The position numbers were made by a program, and so were the translations under genes. Shown here in pieces: positions 1 through 8,188 of a stretch of 64,000 nucleotides of DNA. This stretch comes from Actinomycetota bacterium. Lineage in GTDB: Bacteria; Actinomycetota; Actinomycetes; S36-B12; UBA10799. The stretch spans positions 744,001 to 808,000 of the forward strand of contig JACJWR010000002.1 in assembly GCA_020637055.1 (NCBI GenBank). Direction: 5' to 3'. Each line of letters starts with the position of its first letter. Positions within the stretch are counted from its first letter, which is position 1. Under the pieces are notes generated by a model. That model had not been told where the DNA came from, did not search any database, and saw only the letters and a list, made by a program, of their open reading frames with translations.

Positions 1-28
1 CCGAGCAGGACTACCCGACGCGGGTCGC

Positions 29-1468
29 TCACAACTCCAGTCCGGTCAAGACCATGACCCGCACATCGGTGTAGTCGTCCATGGCGTGCCGCAAGCCTTC
101 CCGGCCCACCCCGGAGTTCTTCACCCCGCCGTAGGGCATCTGGTCCGCCCGGTAACTGGGCACGTCGCCGATGATCACGCCGCCGACGTCGAGCGTCGCC
201 TGGGCTCGGTAAGCGACGTGGATGTCGTTGGTGAAGATGCCCGCTTGCAGGCCGAACCTGGAGTCGTTGACGAGTTCGAACGCTTCGTCGACCGAGTCGA
301 AAGTGCGCAACGTCATCACCGGCCCGAACACCTCCTCGGTGTAGCACTTGGACTCGTCCGAGACGTTCGTCAGCAGCGTGGGCGCCACTTGGGTGCCCTC
401 GCGGGTACCCCCGGTGAGAATCTCTGCCCCCTCAGTGACGGCCTCTTGTACCCACCCATCGACCCGCTCTGCGGCCTCAACGTTGATCATCGGCCCCACT
501 ACGGTCTCCGGATCCCGGGGATCCCCAGTAGCCAGCCCGGCCACCTTGGCCGTCAAGATTTCGGTGAACTCGGCTGCCAGCGAAGAATGGACGTAGACGC
601 GCTGCACGGAGATGCAGGACTGGCCCGCCTGGTAGTTCCCGAACGTGGCGATGCGGGACGCAGCCCAATCCAAATCGCGTTCGCTGGCGTAGTCCGCCAT
701 CACCACCGCGGCGGCGTTGCCACCCAATTCCAGGATCACGCGCTTGTGCGGCACCGCCGACTGGATCGCGTACCCCACCCGCTCCGAACCGGTGAAACTG
801 ATGATCGGCAACCGGGGGTCCGACACCATGCCGGGGGCGTCGGCATCGGCCGCCGGCAGGATCGACCAGGATCCCGGAGGCAGATCGGTCTCCGACAGGA
901 TCTCCCCGAGCAGCAACGCCGAAAGCGGTGTCTTGGGCGCGGGTTTGAGGACGATCGGGGCACCGACGGCGATCGCAGGCGCCACCTTGTGGGCGACCAG
1001 ATTCAGCGGAAAGTTGAACGGCGAGATTCCCAGCACCGGCCCGGCGGCGAATCGTCGCACCACCGCCATCCTGCCCACGGCGGCCGGGTCGGTGTCGAGC
1101 CGCTGCACCTCGCCGGAGAACCGGCGGGCCTCCTCGGCGGCCCATCGGAAGGTGGAGACCGCACGGGACACCTCAGCCCGTGCCCACATCATCGGCTTAC
1201 CGCTCTCCGCGCTGATCAGGGCTGCGACCTCGTCGGACCGCTGCGCGATAGTCGCGCTCACATGATCCAGAGCCGTCGCCCGGGTTGCGGCGGACAAGGT
1301 GCGGGTTGTCGGCTGCACCGCGACCGCGGCGGCGATCGCCGACTCGATGTCCTCGGCACCTGGCACCGAATAGGAACCGACCACCGAACCGTCGTAGGGG
1401 CTGTGGACGTCGAGCACATCGGCCGTCGTCGTCGGGTTGCCGGCCACATAGAAGGGCATAGTCACCAT
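29..1468 (-). CDS. NAD(P)-dependent aldehyde dehydrogenase
   Basis: About 479 residues, a full-length ALDH-superfamily enzyme that oxidises an aldehyde to its acid. Visible landmarks from the start chosen here are the SPFNFPLN cofactor-binding segment, the general base Glu near 247 in VILELGG, the nucleophile Cys near 285 in AGQSCISVQ, and the C-terminal EEVFGPV motif. The frame stays open upstream to 1594, but that extra sequence does not look like an ALDH N-terminus, so I start at the ATG at 1468 (another ATG lies at 1459). Neither has a clear Shine-Dalgarno. It is divergent from the GABA aminotransferase gene, so succinate semialdehyde is the obvious substrate guess. The AGQSCISVQ signature is shared with lactaldehyde and phosphonoacetaldehyde dehydrogenases, so substrate remains open. 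Confidence 0.85.
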   Translation of the reverse strand: MVTMPFYVAGNPTTTADVLDVHSPYDGSVVGSYSVPGAEDIESAIAAAVAVQPTTRTLSAATRATALDHVSATIAQRSDEVAALISAESGKPMMWARAEVSRAVSTFRWAAEEARRFSGEVQRLDTDPAAVGRMAVVRRFAAGPVLGISPFNFPLNLVAHKVAPAIAVGAPIVLKPAPKTPLSALLLGEILSETDLPPGSWSILPAADADAPGMVSDPRLPIISFTGSERVGYAIQSAVPHKRVILELGGNAAAVVMADYASERDLDWAASRIATFGNYQAGQSCISVQRVYVHSSLAAEFTEILTAKVAGLATGDPRDPETVVGPMINVEAAERVDGWVQEAVTEGAEILTGGTREGTQVAPTLLTNVSDESKCYTEEVFGPVMTLRTFDSVDEAFELVNDSRFGLQAGIFTNDIHVAYRAQATLDVGGVIIGDVPSYRADQMPYGGVKNSGVGREGLRHAMDDYTDVRVMVLTGLEL

Positions 1469-1609
1469 GGTCGCCAGCCTAGTCCCAGTACGCGTGAGGA
1501 TCCCGGCGGACGCGGCCTGCACCCCGCTGGCCGACAAGCCTCTTCGGTTGGCTGCAAGCCTCGCCGTCTGTGTCGTCATCGACCCCGGAGTCACCTACTC
1601 TTGGGTGTC

Positions 1610-2950
1610 ATGGAGCACATGATCGGCGGCCCTTCACTGCCGCAGGAACGTCGCGTCGTCACCGCCATCCCCGGACCGAAGTCGGCCGAGTTGAACCAGC
1701 GCCGGAAAGAGGCTGTCAGTGCTGGTGTGGGGGTGGCGTTGCCCGCCTACATCGTCGCCGGGGGCGGCGGAGTGCTCGTCGACGCCGACGGCAATTCGCT
1801 GATCGACCTCGGGTCGGGCATCGCGGTCACGAGCGTGGGCAACTCCGCACCCGCGGTGGTGGCGAACGTCCAGTCGCAGGTCGAGGCATTCACCCACACC
1901 TGCTTCATGGTGACGCCCTACGAGTTGTACCTCGACGTCGCCGAACGGCTGAACCGCCTGACCCCGGGCCACCACGCAAAACGCACCGCGCTCTTCAACT
2001 CCGGTGCGGAAGCCGTCGAGAACGCCGTCAAGATCGCACGTCACGCCACCGGGCGGCAGGCGGTCGTCGCTTTCGAGCACGGCTACCACGGTCGCACCAA
2101 CCTGACGCTGGCGCTGACGGCCAAGAACATGCCCTACAAACAACACTTCGGCCCATTCGCCCCGGAGATCTACCGGGTGCCCGGGTCCTACCCCTTCCAC
2201 GACGGCCGAACCGGCATGCAGGCTGCCGAAACCGCGATCCGGCGGATCGATCGGGAACTCGGAGGTGAGAACGTCGCGGCGGTGATCATCGAGCCGATCG
2301 CCGGCGAGGGTGGCTTCATCGATCCGGCCAGCGGATTCCTCTCGATGCTCGCCCAGTACTGCCGCAACCACGGCATCGTCTTCATCGCCGACGAAGTCCA
2401 AACCGGCTTCGCCCGCACCGGCGACATGTTCGCGTGTGACCACGAAGGTGTGGTGCCCGACATGATGACCATGGCCAAGGGCATGGCTGGGGGTCTCCCC
2501 TTGGCGGCCGTCACCGGCCGGGCGGAGATCATGGACGCGGTCCACCCGGGCGGCCTCGGCGGCACCTACGGCGGCAACCCGACCGCGTGTGCCGCCGCCA
2601 TCGGAGCACTCGACACGATCGAGAACGATGGGCTGATCGAACGGGCCCGGGAGATCGGCGAGATCTTCTACTCCCGACTCGGCGCCATGGCCGAGAAGTT
2701 CCCCGAGATCGGAGACATCCGCGGCCGCGGCGCCATGATCGGTATGGAACTCGTGGAGCCCGGGACCGGCAAACCCAACGCCGGGCTGACCTCTGCGTTG
2801 GCCGCCTACTGCCACGGCGAGGGAGTGGTCATCCTCACGGCCGGTACCTACGGCAACGTGATCCGGTTCCTGCCGCCGCTGACCATCCCCGACCACCTGC
2901 TGCACGAGGGTCTCGACGTGGTGGAGGCGGGCATCGCCGCCAACGTGTGA
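1610..2950 (+). CDS. gabT: 4-aminobutyrate aminotransferase (class III, PLP)
   Basis: 446 residues, full length for GabT. It transfers the amino group of GABA (or a close omega-amino acid such as 5-aminovalerate or beta-alanine) to 2-oxoglutarate, giving a semialdehyde. Visible features are the NSGAEAVENA phosphate-binding segment, the cofactor-contacting Asp at about 261 in ADEVQTG, and the PLP-Schiff-base Lys at about 290 in TMAKGMAGG. The ATG has no clear ribosome-binding site. A TACTCT hexamer 8 nt upstream could be a -10 element for a nearly leaderless mRNA. It starts about 140 bp from the divergent aldehyde dehydrogenase, a typical GABA-to-succinate pairing, and would be the exit step for putrescine-derived GABA from the neighbouring island. 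Confidence 0.93.
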   Translation: MEHMIGGPSLPQERRVVTAIPGPKSAELNQRRKEAVSAGVGVALPAYIVAGGGGVLVDADGNSLIDLGSGIAVTSVGNSAPAVVANVQSQVEAFTHTCFMVTPYELYLDVAERLNRLTPGHHAKRTALFNSGAEAVENAVKIARHATGRQAVVAFEHGYHGRTNLTLALTAKNMPYKQHFGPFAPEIYRVPGSYPFHDGRTGMQAAETAIRRIDRELGGENVAAVIIEPIAGEGGFIDPASGFLSMLAQYCRNHGIVFIADEVQTGFARTGDMFACDHEGVVPDMMTMAKGMAGGLPLAAVTGRAEIMDAVHPGGLGGTYGGNPTACAAAIGALDTIENDGLIERAREIGEIFYSRLGAMAEKFPEIGDIRGRGAMIGMELVEPGTGKPNAGLTSALAAYCHGEGVVILTAGTYGNVIRFLPPLTIPDHLLHEGLDVVEAGIAANV

Positions 2951-2983
2951 CGCTGGCGGCGCCGCCGCCTCGGGTCGGCCGAT

Positions 2984-4201
2984 TCAGACCGGCTCGCGCT
3001 CCTCGATCACCCACTCCTGGCCGTAGCCGTCGCGCAAGAGTTCCATGAACGGTTCGGCTGGAAAGGCCTCCGGTCCCAACACGCCGCACCCCGACCATGC
3101 GCCGGTGGCGAGCAGTTCCAGCGCCACGACAGGGTTCATGCCGGTCTGCCAGACGACGGCCTGGGTGCCGTATTCACCCATGGTCCACGCGTTGTCCGCG
3201 ACGTGGTACATGTACACCGCACGGGGTTTGCCGTCCTTGCCCCTGCCGGTCACGTACAACCCGGCGCAGGTCTTGCCGCTGATGCGATCACCCAACTTGG
3301 CCGGATCCGGCAGACAGGCGGCCACCACGTCGCGGGGACTCACCTGCTGACCCCGCACAGTCACCGGCTCGGTCCGGTCGAGTCCGAGTTTGTGCAATGT
3401 CTTGAGCACCTCGATGAACTCGTCACCGAGGCCGAACTTGAACGTCACCTTCTTCGCCGGGATCCAGCGCGGCATGAGCACGACCTCCTCGTGCTCGACG
3501 TTCACCACCTCCACCGGCCCGATGCCCTCCGGGAAGTCGAATACCTCGGCGCCGGAGAACGGCTCGGTCGTGTACCAGCCCTTGTCCTTCTCCCACACGA
3601 TCGGCGGGTTGAGGCACTCCTCGATCACAGTCCAGATGGAGAACGACGGGGCGAAGTCGTAGCCGGCCACAACCATGTCGGAGGCATCCCGGACGCCGAG
3701 CTCATCGATTTCGTCGAACAGGTTGTCGTAGGCGTATCGGGCGAACACGTCCACCATGCCCGGCTCGACTCCGATGCCGACCAAGGCGAGTCGGTCGCTG
3801 CGCTCCCACTCCTCGGCTTCGGCGAATTGCAGGTCGCCGAGTTTGACTCCGGTGAGTTCGTAGGGACGTTCGGCGTGCTTCGCGGAGAGACTCATGGCGG
3901 TGTCGAGGTAGGCGCAGTCGGCGATTCGAGCCGCCTCGAACGCGTTCATCACGAACCGTGGGTCCACCACGTTGAGCAGGTGAGTGGCACCGTCGGCGGT
4001 CGCCAGCGCGGCCAATGCTGCCGGATCGTTGGCATCGACCTGGGCCGCCCGGAACCGAGGGTCGGCGATCCGATCGACCACGGCCTGGGCCCGGTCGAGG
4101 TCGTAGTCGGCGACGATCCAAGATTCGAAGAAGTCCCGTCTCGCCGCGATCAAGGCGGCGGACTCCCCGACCCCTCCGGCTCCCAGCATGAGCACTCGCA
4201 T
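2984..4201 (-). CDS. saccharopine dehydrogenase / carboxynorspermidine dehydrogenase-like oxidoreductase
   Basis: 405 residues with an N-terminal Rossmann fold (MLGAGGVGESAA at the start, acidic Asp in IVADYD ending strand 2) and a C-terminal saccharopine-dehydrogenase catalytic domain. The family joins or splits amine and oxo-acid partners through NAD(P)H-dependent C-N chemistry; members act in lysine metabolism and in carboxy(nor)spermidine formation. The ATG at 4201 is chosen because GGAGG lies 7 nt upstream on the minus strand; the in-frame TTG two codons earlier would leave no room for it. It converges on gabT with a 33-bp gap and is divergent from the permease gene. Its position beside GABA and polyamine genes makes a carboxynorspermidine-type or lysine/cadaverine role attractive, but this is inference. 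No carboxynorspermidine decarboxylase is visible in the window. Confidence 0.72.
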   Translation of the reverse strand: MRVLMLGAGGVGESAALIAARRDFFESWIVADYDLDRAQAVVDRIADPRFRAAQVDANDPAALAALATADGATHLLNVVDPRFVMNAFEAARIADCAYLDTAMSLSAKHAERPYELTGVKLGDLQFAEAEEWERSDRLALVGIGVEPGMVDVFARYAYDNLFDEIDELGVRDASDMVVAGYDFAPSFSIWTVIEECLNPPIVWEKDKGWYTTEPFSGAEVFDFPEGIGPVEVVNVEHEEVVLMPRWIPAKKVTFKFGLGDEFIEVLKTLHKLGLDRTEPVTVRGQQVSPRDVVAACLPDPAKLGDRISGKTCAGLYVTGRGKDGKPRAVYMYHVADNAWTMGEYGTQAVVWQTGMNPVVALELLATGAWSGCGVLGPEAFPAEPFMELLRDGYGQEWVIEEREPV

Positions 4202-4358
4202 GGCCAAACCTCCAGTCGACGGCGGCGAACCGCACTTGTGGGTGGTGTGCGGAGTCGGATTGCCCGGCCGGTGGCCGTCGGGAACCGCACGCCGAATGTC
4301 AGCACCAAGCGAACCCTATATGCCGCCATCGTCGCCACACTTGCCCTAGCGTTCCGTC

Positions 4359-5867
4359 ATGGCTATCGAAGGCTTCTCCGAAGTCGACAACGATCTCGAA
4401 CTCGACAAGGGTCTTCGCAAGGGCGCGCTCGGACTGTGGTCGACGGTCAACCTCGGCCTCGCTTCGACCGCGCCGGCCTACTCCCTCGCGGCGACCATCG
4501 CCTACGTCGTCATGGCGGTGGGTTACCAGGCCCCCATCGTGATGCTGCTGGCTTTCATCCCGATGTGGCTGACCGCGGTCGCCTACCGGGAGTTGAACAG
4601 CGTCATCCCGGATTGCGGCACCACCTTCACCTGGGCTGCCAAGGCCTTCGGACCCAAGACCGGCTGGATGGGCGGCTGGGGCATCGCCATCGCCGGAATC
4701 ATCTTCATGACCAGCGCCGCGGAAGTAAGCGCCAACTACTTCTACAGCCTGATCGGACTCTCCGACGTGACGTCGAACCGACTCATCATGCTCGTCACCG
4801 GCAGCGTCTTCGTCGCGATCATGACCTACATCACCTATCGGGGAATCGAAGGTGCCGCACGCCTGCAATACGCCATGGTCGCGCTGCAGATCATCTCGCT
4901 CGGACTGCTGAGTGTGGTGTCGTTGGTCGCGGTGGCCCGAGGCGAGGGGTTGGGTGACTTCTCCATCCTTCCGCAGCTGTCGTGGTTCAATCCATTCGAG
5001 GTGTCGTCGTGGTCGGCGTTCGTCCAGGGTTTCCTGCTCTGCCTGTTCATCTACTGGGGCTTCGACACCACCCTCGCGGTGAACGAGGAGACCGACGACT
5101 CGACCACGACTCCCGGACGTGCCGCCGTGCTGTCGACGATCTTCCTGATGATCATCTACGTCGTGGTGACCCTCGCGGCCCTCTCCTACCTCGGAGTCGA
5201 TGAACTGTCCAACCCCGACGACGCCGACGACATCTTCGCCGTCTGGGCCGAACCGGTGCTCGGCGTCTTCGGGGCCAAACTCCTCGCCTTCACGATCCTG
5301 GTGTCGACCGTCTCGTCGATGATGACCACGATCCTGCCCACCGCCCGCGGCACCTTGGCGATGGCCGTGTATCGCGCCATCCCCACCCGGTTCGCGGTCG
5401 TCCACCCGCGGTACATGACCCCGTCGTTCTCCACCCTCATGATGGGCGTCGTCTCGATCGCGCTGTTCATCGGATTGAGTCTGATCAGTTCCAACGTGCT
5501 CCAAGACGCTGTGGCCTCGACCAGCCTGGCGATCGCCTTCTACTACGGATTGACCGGTTGGGCAGCCGTGTGGTTCTTCCGGCGGCAGTCGTTCCGGAAC
5601 GGCCCGAAGGAGTTGTTCAACAAGTTCATCTTCCCGCTGGCAGGGGCGCTCATCCTTACCTACGCGCTGTTCCAGAGCGCCTACGATTCACTCAACCCGG
5701 ATTACGGCTACACCACGATCTGGGGCATCGGCGGGGTCTTCGTGATCGGGATCGGATCTCTGGCCCTCGGAGCCGTGCTGATGGTGGTCACGATGATCTT
5801 CATGCCGGACTACTTCCACGGCAAGACCCTGCAGCACGACACTCCGGTGCTCGTGCCAGAGGAGTGA
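4359..5867 (+). CDS. APC-family amino acid/polyamine permease
   Basis: 502 residues with about 12 hydrophobic segments and the APC-superfamily opening (GLWSTVNLGLASTAPAYSLA), where the helix-1 break binds substrate. The N-terminus is charged and cytoplasmic. It is expected to be a secondary transporter in the inner membrane moving amino acids, GABA or polyamines. The helix-2 region (RELNSVIPDCGTTFTWA) matches the APC branch that includes GabP-like and putrescine carriers. The ATG at 4359 has no strong Shine-Dalgarno; a TAGCGT hexamer lies 6 nt upstream. It is divergent from the saccharopine-dehydrogenase-like gene and converges on the amidohydrolase with only 11 bp between stops. Substrate cannot be decided from sequence; context favours GABA or a diamine. 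Confidence 0.85.
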   Translation: MAIEGFSEVDNDLELDKGLRKGALGLWSTVNLGLASTAPAYSLAATIAYVVMAVGYQAPIVMLLAFIPMWLTAVAYRELNSVIPDCGTTFTWAAKAFGPKTGWMGGWGIAIAGIIFMTSAAEVSANYFYSLIGLSDVTSNRLIMLVTGSVFVAIMTYITYRGIEGAARLQYAMVALQIISLGLLSVVSLVAVARGEGLGDFSILPQLSWFNPFEVSSWSAFVQGFLLCLFIYWGFDTTLAVNEETDDSTTTPGRAAVLSTIFLMIIYVVVTLAALSYLGVDELSNPDDADDIFAVWAEPVLGVFGAKLLAFTILVSTVSSMMTTILPTARGTLAMAVYRAIPTRFAVVHPRYMTPSFSTLMMGVVSIALFIGLSLISSNVLQDAVASTSLAIAFYYGLTGWAAVWFFRRQSFRNGPKELFNKFIFPLAGALILTYALFQSAYDSLNPDYGYTTIWGIGGVFVIGIGSLALGAVLMVVTMIFMPDYFHGKTLQHDTPVLVPEE

Positions 5868-5878
5868 TCCTTGGGGGC

Positions 5879-7426
5879 TCACCCGACCAGTGGTTGGATC
5901 GGAATGCTGGCGATGTCCAGCGGCGCCACCGTTCGCGGGTCGACCGCCAGCCGTGTGAGTTCGGCGCGGGCACCGGGACGCAGGATCCCGAAGTCGGTGG
6001 CGCCGACCTGCCGCGCGACGCCGGCCGTATAGGCCGCCAGGGCCTCGTCCACCGTGATTCGTTCGTTGGGCAGCCAGCCCCCGGCCGGTGTGCCGTCGGG
6101 CATCTGACGGGTGACCGCCACCGAGATTCCCGCCAACGGATTCGCCGAACTGATCGGCCAATCGCTGCCGAACGAGACGTTCGCACCGGAACGGATGAGC
6201 GAGGCGATCTGATACTGCCGGGCGGATCGCCGCTCCCCCAGCCGAGGTTGTGAGAGCAGCAACTGATCGGAATCCAGCCTGGCCCACAGGGGCTCGAAAT
6301 TCGCCGTGACGCCGAGTTCGACGAATCTGCCCAGGTCTGCCGGATCCACCAGCTGACTGTGCGCCACCACCGGCCGTCCCGCGTGCCCGTGCACACTCGC
6401 CGCAGCCGCGAAAGCCCCTAGCGCCGCGCGGATGCCACCGTCGCCGATGGCGTGCACGTGGGGCTGGAACCCCAACCCGACCACCGCGGTCACGGCTGCG
6501 GCGAGTTCGCCCGGCGGCCAGTTCGGCAGACCCCGCTCGGCGCAGCCGCAGTAGGGCTCCAGCAGGTGGGCGGTGCCGCCCTCCACGATGCCGTCGGCGA
6601 AGAACTTGATGCTGTCGGCACGGACCGACTCGGTGCCGCCGGCCCTCGTCTCGACGAACCATCCGAGTTGCTCTCGCCAATGCTCAGGCTCGGCCAGCAG
6701 CGCGAGATTCGCCCGCAGCAGTGGCGGAGCCTGCGCCCAGGTGTCCAGATCGTCGGGTTCCACCCAGGCGTCCTGCACGAAAGTCACCCCGAGCGAAGCG
6801 AAGTGTTCGAGGGCTCGCCGGGCGACCTGCAGCCGTCGGTGCGCCGGCAGCGGAGGCAGATGCCGATCGACCAGCCGCCAGGCACCCCACTCGCGCAGCG
6901 TTCCCATGGGTTCGCGTTCGATCGTGCCGCGAGCAGGATCCGGGGTGGTCGAGGAGATGCCGGCGATCTGGAGTGCCTTGCTGTTGACCCACACGGTGTG
7001 GTGATCCGATGCCCGCAACAACACAGGTCGGTCGGGTACCACCGCATCCAACCAGGCCGCGTCGAACACACCTCCGGGGGCCAAGGCGGGATCGTAGCCC
7101 TCACCACGGACCCACGGTTCGGTGGGATTCTCAGCCGCCCATTGCGCGACGACCTGCTGGATCCCCGCGATCGATGTCTGTTCGGCGATCGGGGCGAACA
7201 GCGAGGCCACTCCGCCCTTCATGGGGTGCGCGTGGCCGTCTCCGAAGCCGGGCATGAGGAACCCGCCGTCGAGGTCGATTCGCTGCGCCGTCCCGGCGAC
7301 CTCTAGCGCCGCGTCGCCCAAAGCGGCGATTCGACCGTTGACCTCCGCAAGTGCGTGGCTGGCCAGGACTTCCCCATCCCGCCAGATTCCGGTCCACACC
7401 GTGCCGTTGGTGAACAGTCGAGCCAT
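5879..7426 (-). CDS. metal-dependent amidohydrolase (YtcJ/amidohydrolase family 3)
   Basis: About 515 residues. The first metal-binding HxH lies in GFGDGHAHPM near residue 70, preceded by the beta-sandwich N-terminus usual for the family (NGTVWTG). Later metal-ligand regions include HVHAIGDGG, VVAHSQLV and the SFGSDWPIS aspartate. YtcJ-like enzymes are TIM-barrel hydrolases acting on amide or formamide-like bonds, and most have unknown substrates. Possible starts are ATG at 7435 and at 7426; I prefer 7426 because homologues commonly begin MxRLFxNGTVWTG. The NlpC/P60 gene ends 74 bp upstream on the same strand. The nearby agmatinase suggests an acylated polyamine or guanidino substrate, but this is speculation. 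Confidence 0.82.
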   Translation of the reverse strand: MARLFTNGTVWTGIWRDGEVLASHALAEVNGRIAALGDAALEVAGTAQRIDLDGGFLMPGFGDGHAHPMKGGVASLFAPIAEQTSIAGIQQVVAQWAAENPTEPWVRGEGYDPALAPGGVFDAAWLDAVVPDRPVLLRASDHHTVWVNSKALQIAGISSTTPDPARGTIEREPMGTLREWGAWRLVDRHLPPLPAHRRLQVARRALEHFASLGVTFVQDAWVEPDDLDTWAQAPPLLRANLALLAEPEHWREQLGWFVETRAGGTESVRADSIKFFADGIVEGGTAHLLEPYCGCAERGLPNWPPGELAAAVTAVVGLGFQPHVHAIGDGGIRAALGAFAAAASVHGHAGRPVVAHSQLVDPADLGRFVELGVTANFEPLWARLDSDQLLLSQPRLGERRSARQYQIASLIRSGANVSFGSDWPISSANPLAGISVAVTRQMPDGTPAGGWLPNERITVDEALAAYTAGVARQVGATDFGILRPGARAELTRLAVDPRTVAPLDIASIPIQPLVG

Positions 7427-7500
7427 GCCGCCCATTGTCCATCGTCGGGCCCCAATCCGGTCCGATGACGCCCGCTACGGACTCTGCTCGGCTCCCCGGA

Positions 7501-7968
7501 TCAGACGCGGCGGAAGGCCGATGGTGTCCCGATGTAGTACATGCTGGCGACGTGCACCCCGGTGCTGGGGTTGCTGGCCTGAATCACCTGGCCGTTGCCG
7601 ACGTAGATGGCAACGTGCTGGCTGCCACCCGGACCGTAGAAGACCAGGTCGCCGCGTTGCGGCCAGGACACTGCATAGCCGTAGTTGATCTGGTTGTAGG
7701 AGCCGCCGGGAAGGTACACGCCGGCGGTGCTGTAGGCCCAGCGGACGAATCCGGAGCAGTCGAAGCCGGTCGACGGCGACGAGCCGCCCCAGGCGTAGCG
7801 GTAGCCCAGCACCGAATACCCCGAGGAAATCGCAGTCTCGGCCGCGGACGACTTCTGCCACTGTGCGTTCCGCCAGGCTTGAACCTGCGCCGGTGTGCAG
7901 GCTGAGACGCCGAGCACGGCGATCCCCGCAGCAGCGACGACTCCGGCGATTCTCGGTGATACGCGCAT
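7501..7968 (-). CDS. NlpC/P60 cell-wall peptidase lipoprotein
   Basis: 155 residues. The start at 7968 is set by a GAGGAG Shine-Dalgarno 7 nt upstream and by the signal peptide that follows immediately; a longer open frame to 8112 is leader sequence. Residues 1-23 are a signal peptide ending in the lipobox VSAC, so Cys24 should be lipidated and the protein anchored outside the membrane. The rest is one NlpC/P60 domain: nucleophile Cys71 in FDCSGFVRW, His118 in GSQHVAIYVG and a probable third polar residue in QASN. Such enzymes cut D-Glu/diaminopimelate bonds in peptidoglycan. The 5' leader is unusually structured and has a CRP-like site upstream. This is a cell-wall gene inside an otherwise catabolic island. 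Confidence 0.9.
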   Translation of the reverse strand: MRVSPRIAGVVAAAGIAVLGVSACTPAQVQAWRNAQWQKSSAAETAISSGYSVLGYRYAWGGSSPSTGFDCSGFVRWAYSTAGVYLPGGSYNQINYGYAVSWPQRGDLVFYGPGGSQHVAIYVGNGQVIQASNPSTGVHVASMYYIGTPSAFRRV

Positions 7969-7989
7969 TCGATCTCTCCTCGGGGGTTG

Positions 7990-8100
7990 TCGGTTGCCGA
8001 CCACCGCCCTGTTGAGGACCCCGCAAGCGGTGGCAGCTGACCCCTTCGCGGGGCCGTTGACCCCACATATTGGTGCCGCCGACGCGAGCCGACCGAGGCA
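7990..8100 (-). promoter_or_regulatory. candidate c-di-AMP (ydaO/yuaA-type) riboswitch in the leader of the NlpC/P60 gene
   Basis: The untranslated leader read on the minus strand contains, in the correct order, pieces resembling the conserved ydaO core: CACCAATA, then TGGGGTCAAC, then GGGGTCAGCTGCCACCGC. The B. subtilis element has GACCCAATA, TGGGGTGAATC and CCGTCAGCTAACC. A CCCC-GCGAA-GGGG stem lies between them, a CCACCGC/GCGGTGG pairing follows, and GTCGG-CAA-CCGAC comes just before the ribosome-binding site. ydaO riboswitches are known upstream of actinobacterial cell-wall hydrolase genes, which fits the downstream NlpC/P60 gene. Several core positions differ from consensus, so this is a candidate only; a covariance-model scan would decide. 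Confidence 0.45.
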
Positions 8101-8104
8101 ATTT

Positions 8105-8120
8105 TGTGACATAAGTCACG
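8105..8120. promoter_or_regulatory. CRP/GlxR-like cAMP receptor binding site
   Basis: TGTGACATAAGTCACG matches the CRP-family consensus TGTGA-N6-TCACA at 9 of the 10 fixed positions; read on the minus strand the spacer is CTTATG, with TA at its centre as in actinobacterial CRP/GlxR sites. It lies about 140 bp upstream of the NlpC/P60 start codon and just upstream of the structured leader, a suitable place for promoter control. CRP control of wall-hydrolase/Rpf-type genes is known in mycobacteria and corynebacteria. Confidence 0.6.
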
Positions 8121-8188
8121 TACTTGAGAAAAAACTGACCCAATTCGCGGCGTGTCTTTGCGCCCCCATTACGTCGATGACGTGTAAT

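Noticed and set aside
86..2950. A 954-codon open frame on the + strand running from inside the aldehyde dehydrogenase into gabT
   Set aside because: Only the last 446 codons look like protein (GabT). The upstream part is antisense to the ALDH gene with Arg/His/Gly-rich composition typical of GC-rich shadow frames.
2951..2983. GGCGGC/GCCGCC palindrome between convergent gabT and the saccharopine-dehydrogenase-like gene as a terminator
   Set aside because: Six-base GC palindromes are frequent at this base composition, and no longer stem or U-tract supports it.
3203..4957. A 584-codon open frame antisense to the saccharopine-dehydrogenase-like gene and out of frame in the permease
   Set aside because: Both overlapped genes have clear family motifs; this frame has none and its composition is that of a shadow.
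8168..8187. An imperfect AT-rich hairpin just after the agmatinase stop, considered as a terminator
   Set aside because: The stem is short with a bulge, and the position cannot be separated from the NlpC promoter region; evidence too weak to list as a feature.
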